From the NCBI GenBank assembly GCA_021200565.1, contig JAJQGJ010000006.1:104270-168269 (forward strand): a stretch of 64,000 nucleotides of DNA, given 5' to 3'. A program made the translations under genes and the position numbers. Positions within the stretch are counted from its first letter, which is position 1, and each line of letters begins with the position of its first letter. Below, in pieces: positions 53,999-63,332 of this stretch. This stretch comes from Oscillospiraceae bacterium (lineage in GTDB: Bacteria > Bacillota > Clostridia > Oscillospirales > Ruminococcaceae). Under the pieces are notes generated by a model. It did no database searches. It was not told the origin of the DNA and saw nothing but the letters and a program-made list of their open reading frames with translations.

Positions 53999-55411
53999 AT
54001 GAGAAAAACGGATATTATAAGATTTGCCTTTTCCAACTTCTTAAGACGAAAAGCAAGGAGTATGCTCACCGTACTCGGAGTTGTAATCGGCACAGCAGCA
54101 GTCGTAATAATGCTTTCGATAGGTATCGGTATGAACAAAGGCTTCGAAGACCAGATAAGCTCCTATTCAAACCTCAAGCAAATAACAATCTATTCTTATG
54201 GCGGTTCGTATCAGTATGACGAAGACAGCGGCACATATGTTTATACTGAATCTAATGTAGTTCTTGATAATATCGCAATCGAGGAGATAAGTGAGATAGA
54301 ACACGTTCAGGTGGTTTCGCCGTATTACTACTATTGGGGATACCTGATAATGGACAACACCGAGAAATGTTCATCAATGTCGATTATAGGCATAGATGCA
54401 GCTTCCATGGCTGATATGGGTTTTGAAATACTCTATGGCAGACTTCTTGATGAAAGCGACATTGGAACGACAAACTTTGTTATGACCTATGCTATGCCGT
54501 TCTACTTCTATACCATGCGTGAAGAGGACGAAATCTGGTGGAAAACCATTACCGAGGACGACGAACTTCCATTCAATCCCGTAGGAAGTAACCATACTTA
54601 TCAGTTCACCTGGTATTGGTCATATGGCGAAAGTGCTGTTGATACTTCGAGACCGAAAATTGAACTTGAAGATGGCAACTGCGTAGGCATACTTGCATAT
54701 AACGAAAGCGGCAACTACGAGACTTATGCTTACATGGATGTAAACGGCGTTTTCTCCCTCGCTCTTGAGTTTGAGGAAAACCAAGCAAAGTATTATGGCT
54801 ATGAATACACGCCAACAGACATAGAAAGCACCGAGGACAACCGTCAGAACATTTACGATCAGGCAATCGTCCTGGTTGAGGACTCAAAGTATGTTCAAGG
54901 TGTGGAAGCAAAGCTTAATGAAATGGGCTATGAGACATATTCTTCGATGGAGTATCTCACCCAGCTACAGGATCAGACGAAGTTCTTGAGAGCTATCTTA
55001 GGAGCCATAGGCGTTGTAGCGTTCATTGTAGCAGCTATCAGTATTGCCAACACTATGGTAATGTCTATCTATGAAAGAACACGTGAGATAGGCATTATGA
55101 AGGTTTTAGGCTGCAAGCTTTCCGACATCAGAGGCATGTTCCTTATCGAAGCTGGAATAATAGGAGCTGTCGGAGGCGTTTTTGGAGTTGTTTTCAGCTA
55201 TGGAGCATCTGCAGCAGTAAATTATCTTGCAAGTGCAGGCGGAATGTCTATGCTCGGAATTGACGCTTCAACCTCTGCTCTTTCCGTAATCCCGCCGTGG
55301 CTTGATGGTGTTGCAATTCTTCTGGCAATCGCTGTAGGCGTGGTTTCGGGACTCTATCCCGCAATCAGAGCAACAAGGCTTTCGGCACTTGAAGCCATCA
55401 AGAATGAATAA
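53999..55411 (+). CDS. MacB-type ABC permease (FtsX family)
   Basis: The 470-residue protein has the MacB layout: one N-terminal helix (about 20-42, RSMLTVLGVVIGTAAVVIM), an outward domain of about 290 residues rich in Tyr, Glu and Asp, then three helices (about 335-360, 380-405 and 430-455) with the conserved YERTREIGIMKVLGC segment and the ending LYPAIRATRLSALEAIKNE. It pairs with the ATPase two genes upstream. AAGGAGG lies 11 bases before ATG 53999. Its function could be export, surface-protein release or signalling. Confidence 0.92.
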   Translation: MRKTDIIRFAFSNFLRRKARSMLTVLGVVIGTAAVVIMLSIGIGMNKGFEDQISSYSNLKQITIYSYGGSYQYDEDSGTYVYTESNVVLDNIAIEEISEIEHVQVVSPYYYYWGYLIMDNTEKCSSMSIIGIDAASMADMGFEILYGRLLDESDIGTTNFVMTYAMPFYFYTMREEDEIWWKTITEDDELPFNPVGSNHTYQFTWYWSYGESAVDTSRPKIELEDGNCVGILAYNESGNYETYAYMDVNGVFSLALEFEENQAKYYGYEYTPTDIESTEDNRQNIYDQAIVLVEDSKYVQGVEAKLNEMGYETYSSMEYLTQLQDQTKFLRAILGAIGVVAFIVAAISIANTMVMSIYERTREIGIMKVLGCKLSDIRGMFLIEAGIIGAVGGVFGVVFSYGASAAVNYLASAGGMSMLGIDASTSALSVIPPWLDGVAILLAIAVGVVSGLYPAIRATRLSALEAIKNE

Positions 55412-55453
55412 ACTAATTTGCTAGTCAGAGTCAGTACCTCTATCCATATATGT

Positions 55454-55492
55454 TTGCCGCACAGTAATCCACACCGTGCGGCAATCTATTTC
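55454..55492 (+). terminator. Terminator after the first MacB-type operon
   Basis: A perfect 9-bp stem TTGCCGCAC / GTGCGGCAA (55454-55462 with 55476-55484) followed by TCTATTTC. Confidence 0.78.
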
Positions 55493-55514
55493 ATTGGAAA
55501 TTTCAAATTTTAGA

Positions 55515-55543
55515 TTGAAAACCTACTGAATATATGTTATTAT
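55515..55543 (+). promoter_or_regulatory. Promoter of the Rrf2 regulator gene
   Basis: TTGAAA (55515-55520), 17 bases and TATTAT (55538-55543). Confidence 0.68.
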
Positions 55544-55574
55544 TAGAGTATCGAAAATACAGGTGGTACTGACT

Positions 55575-55994
55575 ATGAAAATATCGACAAAGGGAAGATA
55601 TGCTCTTCGGATGCTGATTGATCTCGCTGAGAACCAGGGCGAGGGATATGTCTCGCTGAAAGACATTGCAGAAAGGCAGGATATATCAAAAAAATATCTC
55701 GAGCAGATAGTTCCAGCCTTCAATGGCTCGGACATACTCAGAACCAATCGTGGCTATCAGGGCGGCTACCGCCTTTCACGCCCGCCAGAAGAGTATACAG
55801 TCGGTGAAATACTAAGGCTTACCGAAGGAAATCTCGCACCGGTATCATGCCTTGAATGTAATCCTATAGAGTGCCGCCGCAAAGACATCTGTCCAACACT
55901 TCCGGTATGGCAGGGGCTATATCAAGCAATCACAGACTACCTTGATAACATAACTCTTCAGGATATAATGAATAGCGAAAACCGCCTGTCGTAA
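55575..55994 (+). CDS. Rrf2-family regulator (IscR/CymR-like)
   Basis: The 139-residue protein begins MKISTKGRYALRMLIDLA, the Rrf2 winged-helix start, with the recognition region SKKYLEQIVPAF and RGYQGGYRL. Four cysteines at 92, 95, 100 and 106 (SCLECNPIECRRKDIC) fall where IscR holds its iron-sulfur cluster, so cluster sensing is possible; Bacillus CymR lacks such a cluster and works with CysK. The convergent neighbour is cysK, so control of cysteine or cluster synthesis is the leading idea. ATG 55575 follows AGGTGG by 8 bases. Confidence 0.9.
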   Translation: MKISTKGRYALRMLIDLAENQGEGYVSLKDIAERQDISKKYLEQIVPAFNGSDILRTNRGYQGGYRLSRPPEEYTVGEILRLTEGNLAPVSCLECNPIECRRKDICPTLPVWQGLYQAITDYLDNITLQDIMNSENRLS

Positions 55995-56014
55995 TCGGCA
56001 GACGGTTTTGATTT
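55978..56014. terminator. Bidirectional terminator between the Rrf2 gene and cysK
   Basis: A 14-bp stem with one mismatch (55978-55991 with 55996-56009), beginning AAAACCG and ending CGGTTTT, overlaps the end of the regulator gene and abuts the cysK stop. Confidence 0.85.
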
Positions 56015-56942
56015 ATTCTGCAAACATTGGTGTAGACAAATATCTGTCTCCGGTGTCTGGCAGAAGAGCAACGATAATCTTGCCCACATTATCGGGACGT
56101 TTTGCTAAGATTGAAGCGGCATAAACTGCAGCTCCTGATGTGATTCCAACTAAGATTCCCTCAGACCTTGCAAGCCTTCTGCCAGTGGAATATGCTTCCT
56201 CTTCTGTGATGGTTATGATCTCGTCATAAATGCTTGTGTCAAGAGTATCCGGCACGAACCCAGCGCCGATTCCCTGAAGACCATGCTTTCCCGCTATGCC
56301 TTTCGAAAGAACAGGGGAGCCAGCTGGTTCAACTGCAACGATCTGAATATCCGGATTTCTGCTCTTGAGATACTTTCCGACTCCGCTTATAGTTCCACCA
56401 GTGCCAACACCTGCAACGAAAATATCGACCTTGCCGTCTGTGTCGTTCCAAATTTCGGGACCGGTTGTCTCAAAGTGAGCCGTCGGGTTAGCAGGATTCA
56501 CAAACTGCCCGGGAATATAGCTATTTGGAATAGAGGCAGCCAATTCATCAGCCTTTTCAATAGCACCAGTCATACCCTTAGAGCCGTCAGTGAGAACGAT
56601 TTCCGCACCGTAAGCCTTAAGTAGGCTTCTTCTCTCAACGCTCATCGTTTCTGGCATGGTGAGAATTATTCTGTAGCCTCTTGAAGCTGCAATCGCTGCA
56701 AGTCCGATGCCGGTATTGCCACTTGTGGGTTCGATAATCACAGAACCCTCTTTCAATTTGCCATCCGCTTCTGCATTATCAATCATCGCTTTTGCGACCC
56801 TGTCCTTAACGCTTCCGGCAGGATTCAGATATTCAAGCTTGGCTAAAATATCTGCACAATACTCATCCGCTTTCAAATAGTTATTCAGCCTCAGCAGGGG
56901 AGTTCCACCCACAAGATCGGTTATGCTGTTGTATATTGTCAT
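56013..56942 (-). CDS. cysK: Cysteine synthase A (O-acetylserine sulfhydrylase)
   Basis: The 309-residue PLP enzyme makes cysteine from O-acetylserine and sulfide. The PLP lysine is Lys46 in [11 protein letters not shown], with [25 protein letters not shown] and the C-terminal [18 protein letters not shown] 56942 follows GGAGG by 8 bases; a GTG 3 bases earlier is less likely. It is monocistronic under a consensus promoter with palindromes in its spacer, and is convergent with an Rrf2 regulator. Confidence 0.97.
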   Translation of the reverse strand: MTIYNSITDLVGGTPLLRLNNYLKADEYCADILAKLEYLNPAGSVKDRVAKAMIDNAEADGKLKEGSVIIEPTSGNTGIGLAAIAASRGYRIILTMPETMSVERRSLLKAYGAEIVLTDGSKGMTGAIEKADELAASIPNSYIPGQFVNPANPTAHFETTGPEIWNDTDGKVDIFVAGVGTGGTISGVGKYLKSRNPDIQIVAVEPAGSPVLSKGIAGKHGLQGIGAGFVPDTLDTSIYDEIITITEEEAYSTGRRLARSEGILVGITSGAAVYAASILAKRPDNVGKIIVALLPDTGDRYLSTPMFAE

Positions 56943-56996
56943 CACGTTTTCCTCCTTGACAGTTTTACTGAGTTAAAACCTATCAGTATTGTAGGC

Positions 56997-57025
56997 ATTA
57001 TATCATATGATACTGTATCTGTCAA
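56997..57025 (-). promoter_or_regulatory. Consensus promoter of cysK with palindromic spacer
   Basis: Minus strand TTGACA (57020-57025), 17 bases and TATAAT (56997-57002). The spacer holds the perfect 12-bp palindrome TATCATATGATA (57001-57012) and the overlapping GATAC-T-GTATC (57009-57019), candidate operator half-sites. The promoter is firm; the operator is inference. Confidence 0.88.
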
Positions 57026-57171
57026 TAGGAAATCAAAATATTTTATTTCGACAGTCTCCGAAAAAATGTATTAATTCTATTTAGCATTTCATTGACCTCA
57101 CACAATACATTCATGAAAGGTAAATCAAACTACGCTATAATAGTGCTGACAGAATTATGAGGAGCGATTGA

Positions 57172-57876
57172 ATGAACTCTTTTGTTGAATTTGACAAAGT
57201 AACAAAGGTTTATAAAACAGGTGACGTCGAAGTAAAGGCGTTATCAGAAGCAAGTTTTACGATTGAAAAAGGTGAAGTGTGCGTAATCGTCGGAGAGTCG
57301 GGAGCAGGGAAGACAACGCTTCTTAACATCTTAGGCGGAATGGACACTCTGACAAGCGGAAGGGTTATGATGGACGGTAACGATGTCGGAAGCCTCAAAA
57401 AAGACGCCCTTGTCAACTATCGCCGCCACGACATAGGTTTTGTGTTTCAGTTCTACAACCTGATTCCGAATCTGACGGCACTTGAAAACGTCGAGATTGC
57501 ATCCCAGCTATGCAAGGATCCAATACCTGCAAAAGAAGCTTTGACAGCCGTCGGACTTTCCCACAGGCTCGATAATTTCCCGGCGCAGCTTTCAGGTGGT
57601 GAGCAGCAGCGTGTTTCGATAGCCCGTGCTCTTGCAAAAAGACCGAAGCTGCTTCTTTGCGATGAACCTACCGGTGCCCTTGATTATGAAACGGGAAAAT
57701 CTATCCTTAAGCTCTTGCAGGACTGCTGTCGGAATGACGGCATGACAGTTGTCATCATCACGCACAATTCAGCGCTTTCCGCAATGGCGGACAGAATCAT
57801 CCGTGTCAAGAGCGGAACCATTCATTCAGTCAGGATGAACGACCATATCGTTCCAGTCGAGAATATTGAGTGGTGA
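57172..57876 (+). CDS. ABC transporter ATP-binding protein (MacB/LolD class)
   Basis: The 234-residue ATPase has Walker [27 protein letters not shown], signature [15 protein letters not shown], Walker [13 protein letters not shown] and switch His ITHNS. It is a bare ATPase domain, partner to the large permease 9 bases downstream. GAGGAGCG precedes ATG 57172. A TATAAT lies at 57136-57141 but without a good -35, so expression may need an activator. It is distinct from the ATPase at 51264. Confidence 0.93.
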   Translation: MNSFVEFDKVTKVYKTGDVEVKALSEASFTIEKGEVCVIVGESGAGKTTLLNILGGMDTLTSGRVMMDGNDVGSLKKDALVNYRRHDIGFVFQFYNLIPNLTALENVEIASQLCKDPIPAKEALTAVGLSHRLDNFPAQLSGGEQQRVSIARALAKRPKLLLCDEPTGALDYETGKSILKLLQDCCRNDGMTVVIITHNSALSAMADRIIRVKSGTIHSVRMNDHIVPVENIEW

Positions 57877-57885
57877 TCAGGTTCT

Positions 57886-60579
57886 ATGAGAAAAGCTTAC
57901 AGTAAAAACATAAAACGAAGTATAACCGGAAGTATGGGCAGATTTATTGCAATACTTCTTATCATCATGCTCGGAGTTGCTTTCTTTGCAGGACTCAGAC
58001 AAACACGTTCTGTTATGCTCGCTGTTGAGTTTGACTACCTGAGCGAAACTAATCTATACGATTTACGGCTTATCTCTACTATCGGCTTTGAGGACGATGA
58101 TATTTCAAAGATTTTGGAGATCCAGGGAGTTGAAGCTGCTGTCGGCTCAATAAACGCCGATTTCATCACTGATAATAATGGCGAAGAGCTTGTCTATCAC
58201 GCCATGATGCTGACAGAGGGCGTCAATGAACCCGAGCTTGTATCAGGGCGGATGCCGGAAAACCCAAATGAATGTCTTGCGGATAGTCATGTCTTTTCAG
58301 AAGAAGACATTGGAACTTCAATAGTTCTCTCCGACAGTAACGATGATGACACTTTAGACACATTCGCATACACTGAGTATACTATCGTCGGTATATGCCG
58401 CTCTCCGCTCTATCTTGACATCTCAAGAGGCACAACATCTTTGGGAAGCGGAAGCATAACCGGCTTTGTAATCATTCCTGAGGAAGGCTTTGACACTGAA
58501 TATTATACGGAAGTATATGTCACGAGCACAGAAAAGTATGATCCGTACACCGACGAATATGACGATATGATCGATTCGTTTTCTGAGATTGTTGAAAGCG
58601 AAACAAACATAATCATCAACACAAGATTTTCAGATACAGTTTCTGACGCCGAAGCAGAAATCGCCGATGCAGAGACTGAGCTTGAAGAGAGCAGAGCAGA
58701 AGCTCAGCAGGAGCTTGATGCCGCCAAAGCGCAGCTTGATGAGGCTCTCGCACTTCTTGAACAGTATGAAGCTCTTGGCATTAATCTTGATGATTATTGG
58801 ACTCAATATTATGATGGCCTTGCAGAATATGAAGAGGCAGTTTCAGAATTCGAAACAGAAATCGCCGATGCAGAAGCCGAAATTGCCGATGCAAGAGCTG
58901 AGCTTGATGGGCTGGAAGAACCTGAGCTTTATGTCTTCACAAGAAGCATTAATTCCGGCTATGTAACTTTTGAAAGCGACTCGCTCATTGTCAGCAATGT
59001 TGCAAAGTTCCTGCCGATATTCTTCTTCCTTATAGCTGCACTTGTCTGCTCAACCACCATGACCAGAATGATAGACGACGAGAGAACACAGATAGGCATT
59101 TTAAGCGCACTCGGCTACAGCAAAGGCGCAATACTTGCAAAATACGTCATCTACTCAGGAGCAGCAGCTGTAATAGGCTCAGTCGCTGGATATTTTATAG
59201 GAAGCTTCCTTTTCCCGCTTGTAATTCTGAAAGCTTATACAATGCTTTATAATATTGAAGGCTTTATCTACATATTCAGCCCTGCATACTTCCTGATTTC
59301 GCTTGCAATATCGCTTGTATGTTCAGTGGGAACCACGATTGTGGCATGTCGAAGTGCTCTTAAATGCCCGCCAGCTGACCTCATAAGACCGAAAGCACCA
59401 GCTGCCGGAAAGAGAATATGGTTAGAAAGGATAACTCCCATCTGGTCACGGCTCAAATTCATGCACAAGGTGACGCTTCGCAACATCTTCAGATTCAAAA
59501 AGCGCATGATTATGATGCTTATGGGTGTCGCCGGATGCACAGCACTGCTCCTCACCGGATTCGGGCTTTATGACTCTGTTGCAAATCTCGGCAACTATCA
59601 GTTTGACGACATATTGACTTACGATATTTCAGTAACATTCTCAGACAAGATTACCGAAGATGACATCTCCAATGTTTCAGAGGAGCTATCAGATGCAGTT
59701 GAAGCCCAGGCAATATCAATGTCATATTCAACCGATGTAAGCGCCAACGATGTCTACAAAACGGCTTACTACATCATTTCTGATGACGACTCATTCAGCG
59801 ATGTGATAAGCCTTCACCTTGACGAAGAAGAGGTTTCACTTCCAACTGATGGGGGAGTACTTGTCTCCGAAAAGCTCGCATCGATGCTTGATGTCACTGT
59901 TGGCGACAGCATTACCGTGTATACAACCGACGGTGAAATGGCGGAAGCTACAGTCTCCGGACTCGTTGATAACTATGTACAACATTATATCTACATGACT
60001 GGCGAAGCCTACGAAGAAATATTCGGAACAGACTATGAGCCTGAAACATTGATGCTGAGTCTTACTGATGATACTGACCATTACGCTGTGTCGGCAACGC
60101 TTCTGAATATGGACGGAATCTCCTTGGTCACTGTCGTAAAAGATACAAGACAGATGATAGACAACATGATGAATAGCCTGAATTACGTCGTTCTTTTGAT
60201 TCTCATCTGTGCTGCTGCGCTTGCATTTATCGTAATGTTCAACCTAGGAAATATCAATATTTCCGAGCGTGCAAGAGAAATAGCGACGATAAAGGTAATC
60301 GGATTCCGAAAGAGTGAAACTGACGATTACGTTTTCCGTGAAAATATAGTATTGACACTGATGGGAATTGTTATTGGTCTGCCGCTTGGAGTTCTTCTTC
60401 ATGCGTTCGTAATGTCACAGATCAAGGTCGATATGGTGTCATTCAAGGTTGTAATAAACCCTCTCAGTTTCGTGCTCACTGTCGTTTTGGTAATCATATT
60501 TGCAATCATAACGGATTTAATCTTGCGAAAGAAGATTGCTTCAATAGATATGGCTGAGTCGCTGAAATCAGTGGAATAA
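57886..60579 (+). CDS. Large FtsX-type ABC permease with extracellular coiled coil
   Basis: The 897-residue permease has one N-terminal helix (about 18-40), a large outward region (41-375), and two FtsX cores. The outward part contains a helical segment near 248-350 built of Ala/Glu/Asp repeats (DAEAEIADAETELEES, AQQELDAAKAQLDEAL), a probable antiparallel coiled-coil hairpin. Membrane blocks lie near 380-500, 540-565 and 770-890, with the conserved DDERTQIGILSALGYS and SERAREIATIKVIGFRKSE segments. Such permeases form two-gene systems with an ATPase in peptide resistance or surface processes. The start follows the ATPase by 9 bases. Confidence 0.9.
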   Translation: MRKAYSKNIKRSITGSMGRFIAILLIIMLGVAFFAGLRQTRSVMLAVEFDYLSETNLYDLRLISTIGFEDDDISKILEIQGVEAAVGSINADFITDNNGEELVYHAMMLTEGVNEPELVSGRMPENPNECLADSHVFSEEDIGTSIVLSDSNDDDTLDTFAYTEYTIVGICRSPLYLDISRGTTSLGSGSITGFVIIPEEGFDTEYYTEVYVTSTEKYDPYTDEYDDMIDSFSEIVESETNIIINTRFSDTVSDAEAEIADAETELEESRAEAQQELDAAKAQLDEALALLEQYEALGINLDDYWTQYYDGLAEYEEAVSEFETEIADAEAEIADARAELDGLEEPELYVFTRSINSGYVTFESDSLIVSNVAKFLPIFFFLIAALVCSTTMTRMIDDERTQIGILSALGYSKGAILAKYVIYSGAAAVIGSVAGYFIGSFLFPLVILKAYTMLYNIEGFIYIFSPAYFLISLAISLVCSVGTTIVACRSALKCPPADLIRPKAPAAGKRIWLERITPIWSRLKFMHKVTLRNIFRFKKRMIMMLMGVAGCTALLLTGFGLYDSVANLGNYQFDDILTYDISVTFSDKITEDDISNVSEELSDAVEAQAISMSYSTDVSANDVYKTAYYIISDDDSFSDVISLHLDEEEVSLPTDGGVLVSEKLASMLDVTVGDSITVYTTDGEMAEATVSGLVDNYVQHYIYMTGEAYEEIFGTDYEPETLMLSLTDDTDHYAVSATLLNMDGISLVTVVKDTRQMIDNMMNSLNYVVLLILICAAALAFIVMFNLGNINISERAREIATIKVIGFRKSETDDYVFRENIVLTLMGIVIGLPLGVLLHAFVMSQIKVDMVSFKVVINPLSFVLTVVLVIIFAIITDLILRKKIASIDMAESLKSVE

Positions 60580-60591
60580 TAAAAACTTCAA

Positions 60592-60632
60592 AAAACACCG
60601 GAGCCGTAAAAATACGACTCCGGTGTTTTGCG
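60592..60632 (+). terminator. Terminator after the second MacB-type operon
   Basis: AAAACACCGGAG (60592-60603) pairs with CTCCGGTGTTTT (60618-60629), with CGTA/TACG continuing inside. It could also act on the opposite strand for the radical SAM gene. Confidence 0.9.
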
Positions 60633-60705
60633 GCTCGGGTTGCCGCCTAAGGAAAGAATATGATTGAAAGTGGTGCTGGCAAATATAAATACGTGTGAAT
60701 CAGTT

Positions 60706-62058
60706 CTATGAGCTTGCTTCCGCCTTTTTCTTCTGGACCTCTTCCCACATCCTGTCAGCTGTCGGCGCCCAGTTCTCAGCGTAGCTTTCGCACTTGTCGC
60801 AGAGATGATCCGCAGTCTCAATGCTTTGATAATCGGTGTTTCTTGCCTTTGTTTCCTTGACAATGGCTCTCAACTTCTCAGGGTTTTCAAGCATCGGACA
60901 AGGTCTGAACATGTTATCATTAAACGGCTGGTTGTCGTGATATGCCTGGAATATAGGACTTCTCAAGGCGTCAAGAAGCGAGCAGTCGTGAATATTGACG
61001 TTAGAATAGTGAATGAATACACAAGGCTCAACATCGCCTTTTGCATTGATATGAAGATACTTTCTTCCTCCGGCAATGCATCCGCCAATGTATTGAGCGT
61101 CGTTCTGGAAGTCAATACTGAATATCGCCTTGGAGTTGCGGTACTCTCTGATTCTCCTACAAACCTTTTCACGCTGTTCAGGAGAGGGAAGAAGCTCGGT
61201 AACTGCATCATTTCCCACAGGCATATAGTGGAAGAACCAGATAAAGAGTGCTCCTGCGTCGATAATCATATCAAAGAATTCTTCGCTTGTGATGTCGTCG
61301 CAGTTATGTGAGGTGTAACAAGCGGAAATTCCGAATGGAAGACTGTTCTCTTTCAGCAATCTCATAGCGTTATGAACCTTGTCATAAATGCCTTCGCCTC
61401 TTCTTGAATCGTTGGCGTCCTCAAAGCCCTCAAGGCTGATAGCTGGAACGAAGTTCCTGACTCTCAGCATTTCCTTGCAGAAGTCTTCATCAATAAGTGT
61501 GCCATTTGTGAACGCCAGGAACTCACAATCAGGATTCATCTCGCAGATTTTGATCAGATCGTTCTTTCTTACCATTGGCTCGCCGCCGGTATAGATATAC
61601 ATGTAGCAGCCGAGCTCTTTGCCCTGCTTGACAATAGAATCAATGGTTTCAAGGCTGAGATTGAGCTTGTTTCCGTATTCTGCAGCCCAGCAGCCAGTGC
61701 AGTGCAGATTGCAGGCTGATGTAGGATCCAAAAGAATTGCCCATGGAATATTGCAGTTATACTTTTTCGCCATCTCCTGCTGATAAACGTAGCCATTTAT
61801 ACTGTCGTTTAGAAGTAGATTCTCAAAAACGGTTTTTCTGACACCCGGGTCGAGCTCGTAAATTTTCATCATGAGCTGATACCAGTTATTCTTCTCTTCA
61901 ACTGCTTTCTTGACTGCGGCAATCTGTTTCTGGAATACCTTTCCGTTATAACACTTTTCAAGCATGCTGATAAGCTTTGGAATGTTTTCCTCAGGATTTT
62001 TCTCGAGATAGTTGAATGCCTGCCTGATGCCGAAATTCTTCAGAAGATTTTTCTTCAT
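60706..62058 (-). CDS. Radical SAM/SPASM-type enzyme with helical N-terminal domain
   Basis: The 450-residue protein has a helical N-terminal domain of about 100 residues, then a radical SAM core with the 4Fe-4S cysteines at 116, 120 and 123 (SACNLHCTGCW) and the SAM-binding YIYTGGEP. The C-terminal part holds further cysteines (GGCIAGG, EPCVFIH, FRPCPML, LCDKCESY), as in SPASM domains that bind auxiliary clusters. Family members modify peptides, enzymes or lipids; the substrate here is unknown. ATG 62058 is preferred to TTG 62064 because GAAAGGA stands 10 bases before it. It is divergent from a degenerate paralogue. Confidence 0.88.
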   Translation of the reverse strand: MKKNLLKNFGIRQAFNYLEKNPEENIPKLISMLEKCYNGKVFQKQIAAVKKAVEEKNNWYQLMMKIYELDPGVRKTVFENLLLNDSINGYVYQQEMAKKYNCNIPWAILLDPTSACNLHCTGCWAAEYGNKLNLSLETIDSIVKQGKELGCYMYIYTGGEPMVRKNDLIKICEMNPDCEFLAFTNGTLIDEDFCKEMLRVRNFVPAISLEGFEDANDSRRGEGIYDKVHNAMRLLKENSLPFGISACYTSHNCDDITSEEFFDMIIDAGALFIWFFHYMPVGNDAVTELLPSPEQREKVCRRIREYRNSKAIFSIDFQNDAQYIGGCIAGGRKYLHINAKGDVEPCVFIHYSNVNIHDCSLLDALRSPIFQAYHDNQPFNDNMFRPCPMLENPEKLRAIVKETKARNTDYQSIETADHLCDKCESYAENWAPTADRMWEEVQKKKAEASS

Positions 62059-62111
62059 ATGCAATCTGTCCTTTCGTTTATGCGGAAGTCTTTCTCCGCT
62101 CTCTTTACTGT

Positions 62112-62140
62112 ATTTTAAATCAGCATCTAAAAAATGTCAC
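62112..62140 (-). promoter_or_regulatory. Promoter of the radical SAM gene
   Basis: Minus strand GTGACA (62135-62140), 17 bases and TAAAAT (62112-62117), 54 bases before ATG 62058. The first inverted repeat lies 19 bases upstream of the -35. Confidence 0.6.
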
Positions 62141-62158
62141 TGGACACGAAACGCCAAA

Positions 62159-62180
62159 GTGTGGTAAAATCAGACCACAC
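62159..62180. repeat. Inverted repeat 1 in the divergent promoter region
   Basis: GTGTGGT (62159-62165) and ACCACAC (62174-62180) are perfect 7-base inverted arms with an 8-base gap, suited to a dimeric regulator. Confidence 0.6.
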
Positions 62181-62199
62181 AAAAAAGTGTTACCTTTCG

Positions 62200-62221
62200 G
62201 GACAAAACAGGTTATTTGTCC
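62200..62221. repeat. Inverted repeat 2 in the divergent promoter region
   Basis: GGACAAA (62200-62206) and TTTGTCC (62215-62221) are perfect 7-base inverted arms with an 8-base gap, the same architecture as the first repeat but a different sequence. The centres are 41 bases apart, about four helical turns. A TATAAT at 62246-62251 for the plus-strand gene lies just beyond, without a good -35. Confidence 0.6.
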
Positions 62222-62294
62222 GTGTTTAAAAAATCGACAACAGTTTATAATTAGTACGACTGAAGACTGAATTTTGTTTGAAAGAGGGTTTCTT

Positions 62295-63299
62295 ATGGAA
62301 CAGAAAACAACTCAAAGTAACGCAAAATCTATTATTGAAGCATACGTTGGTAAGAAATTAGAGGATATGCGTGACAATCCCGACAGAGAAACAAGGAATC
62401 TCGTTGATCTTGCACTCAGTCTTTCTGCAGGGCGTTTCCAGAAGCATTTTCTGAATCTGGCACATTCTCTGCTTGAAGACGAAAACAGCCCTTACTATGC
62501 GCTTATTCATGACGCAATCAAAAATGTGGGAACTACGAATATTCTGAAATTCGGAATGAACATCGGCTACAATAGCTTCACTGCAGGAGCAAAAACAATC
62601 AGAAATCTTGAAAAAGAGCGTGGCTACAATATCCCGTGGGTCATAACCTTCTATGTCGATGACAGGTCATTTTCGGAAAAGGCGTACTCAGAAGCAATCA
62701 GGCAGGGCAAGAAGCTTGGAATTTACACTTACATCTTCTTCTGCTCAATAATTCCGGATGGTCTGACAGAAATTTTTGATGAAGAATCGGAGTGTGCATT
62801 CATTCTGTTCTCAGATGCCGAAAATATCGAGAATAGCATTTCAGAGCAGGCAAGCGAAATAAAAAACCTGATGCTATGCGTTAAATATTCTGATTCGGCA
62901 GTCGAGGTCTGTGAAAACCTGAGAAACAGCAAAGCGCTCTATTCTGTGTGGTACGAATATAATGAAAATCCGATGTGTGAGGAGCTTCTTTGTTCAGCTG
63001 ACGAGCTTCACCCGATACTGACATTCTTCGTTAAATCAGGCAACAACTACAAAGGCTATAACGAAGTGTATAATGAAGTATGTAAGCTGAGAGACACAAG
63101 GACAGTTGCAAGTGCCCCTATGGAGTTTACGGGAACATGCAGAATGGTCGATGAAATCATCTCCGACGATGCCTGCATCGCTGTTTTCGACGAGTCCGGT
63201 AGGCTGATTTCCATTGACTGTTCAGAGAATGACTGTAATTTCAAAAATCAGTCTCTTGCAGAAATTTTTGGAAAGTGCTATCCTAAAGTCGCCAAGTGA
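62295..63299 (+). CDS. Radical-SAM-like paralogue that lacks the iron-sulfur motif
   Basis: The 334-residue protein aligns by eye with the divergent radical SAM enzyme. The helical N-terminal domains correspond, YNIPWVITF (111-119) matches CNIPWAILL, and IRQGKKLGIYTYIFF matches VKQGKELGCYMYIYT. The segment that carries CxxxCxxC in the enzyme is missing here (VDDRSFSEK follows directly) and GGEP is absent, so it should not bind the cluster or SAM. The C-terminal GTC...IDCSENDCNF echoes GGC...EPCVFIHYSN. It is probably a non-catalytic partner or regulator. AAAGAGGG stands 6 bases before ATG 62295. A patatin-like gene follows by 33 bases. Confidence 0.75.
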   Translation: MEQKTTQSNAKSIIEAYVGKKLEDMRDNPDRETRNLVDLALSLSAGRFQKHFLNLAHSLLEDENSPYYALIHDAIKNVGTTNILKFGMNIGYNSFTAGAKTIRNLEKERGYNIPWVITFYVDDRSFSEKAYSEAIRQGKKLGIYTYIFFCSIIPDGLTEIFDEESECAFILFSDAENIENSISEQASEIKNLMLCVKYSDSAVEVCENLRNSKALYSVWYEYNENPMCEELLCSADELHPILTFFVKSGNNYKGYNEVYNEVCKLRDTRTVASAPMEFTGTCRMVDEIISDDACIAVFDESGRLISIDCSENDCNFKNQSLAEIFGKCYPKVAK

Positions 63300-63332
63300 A
63301 TTTGTTGAGTGAAGTTGAAAGAGGGAATTGAT

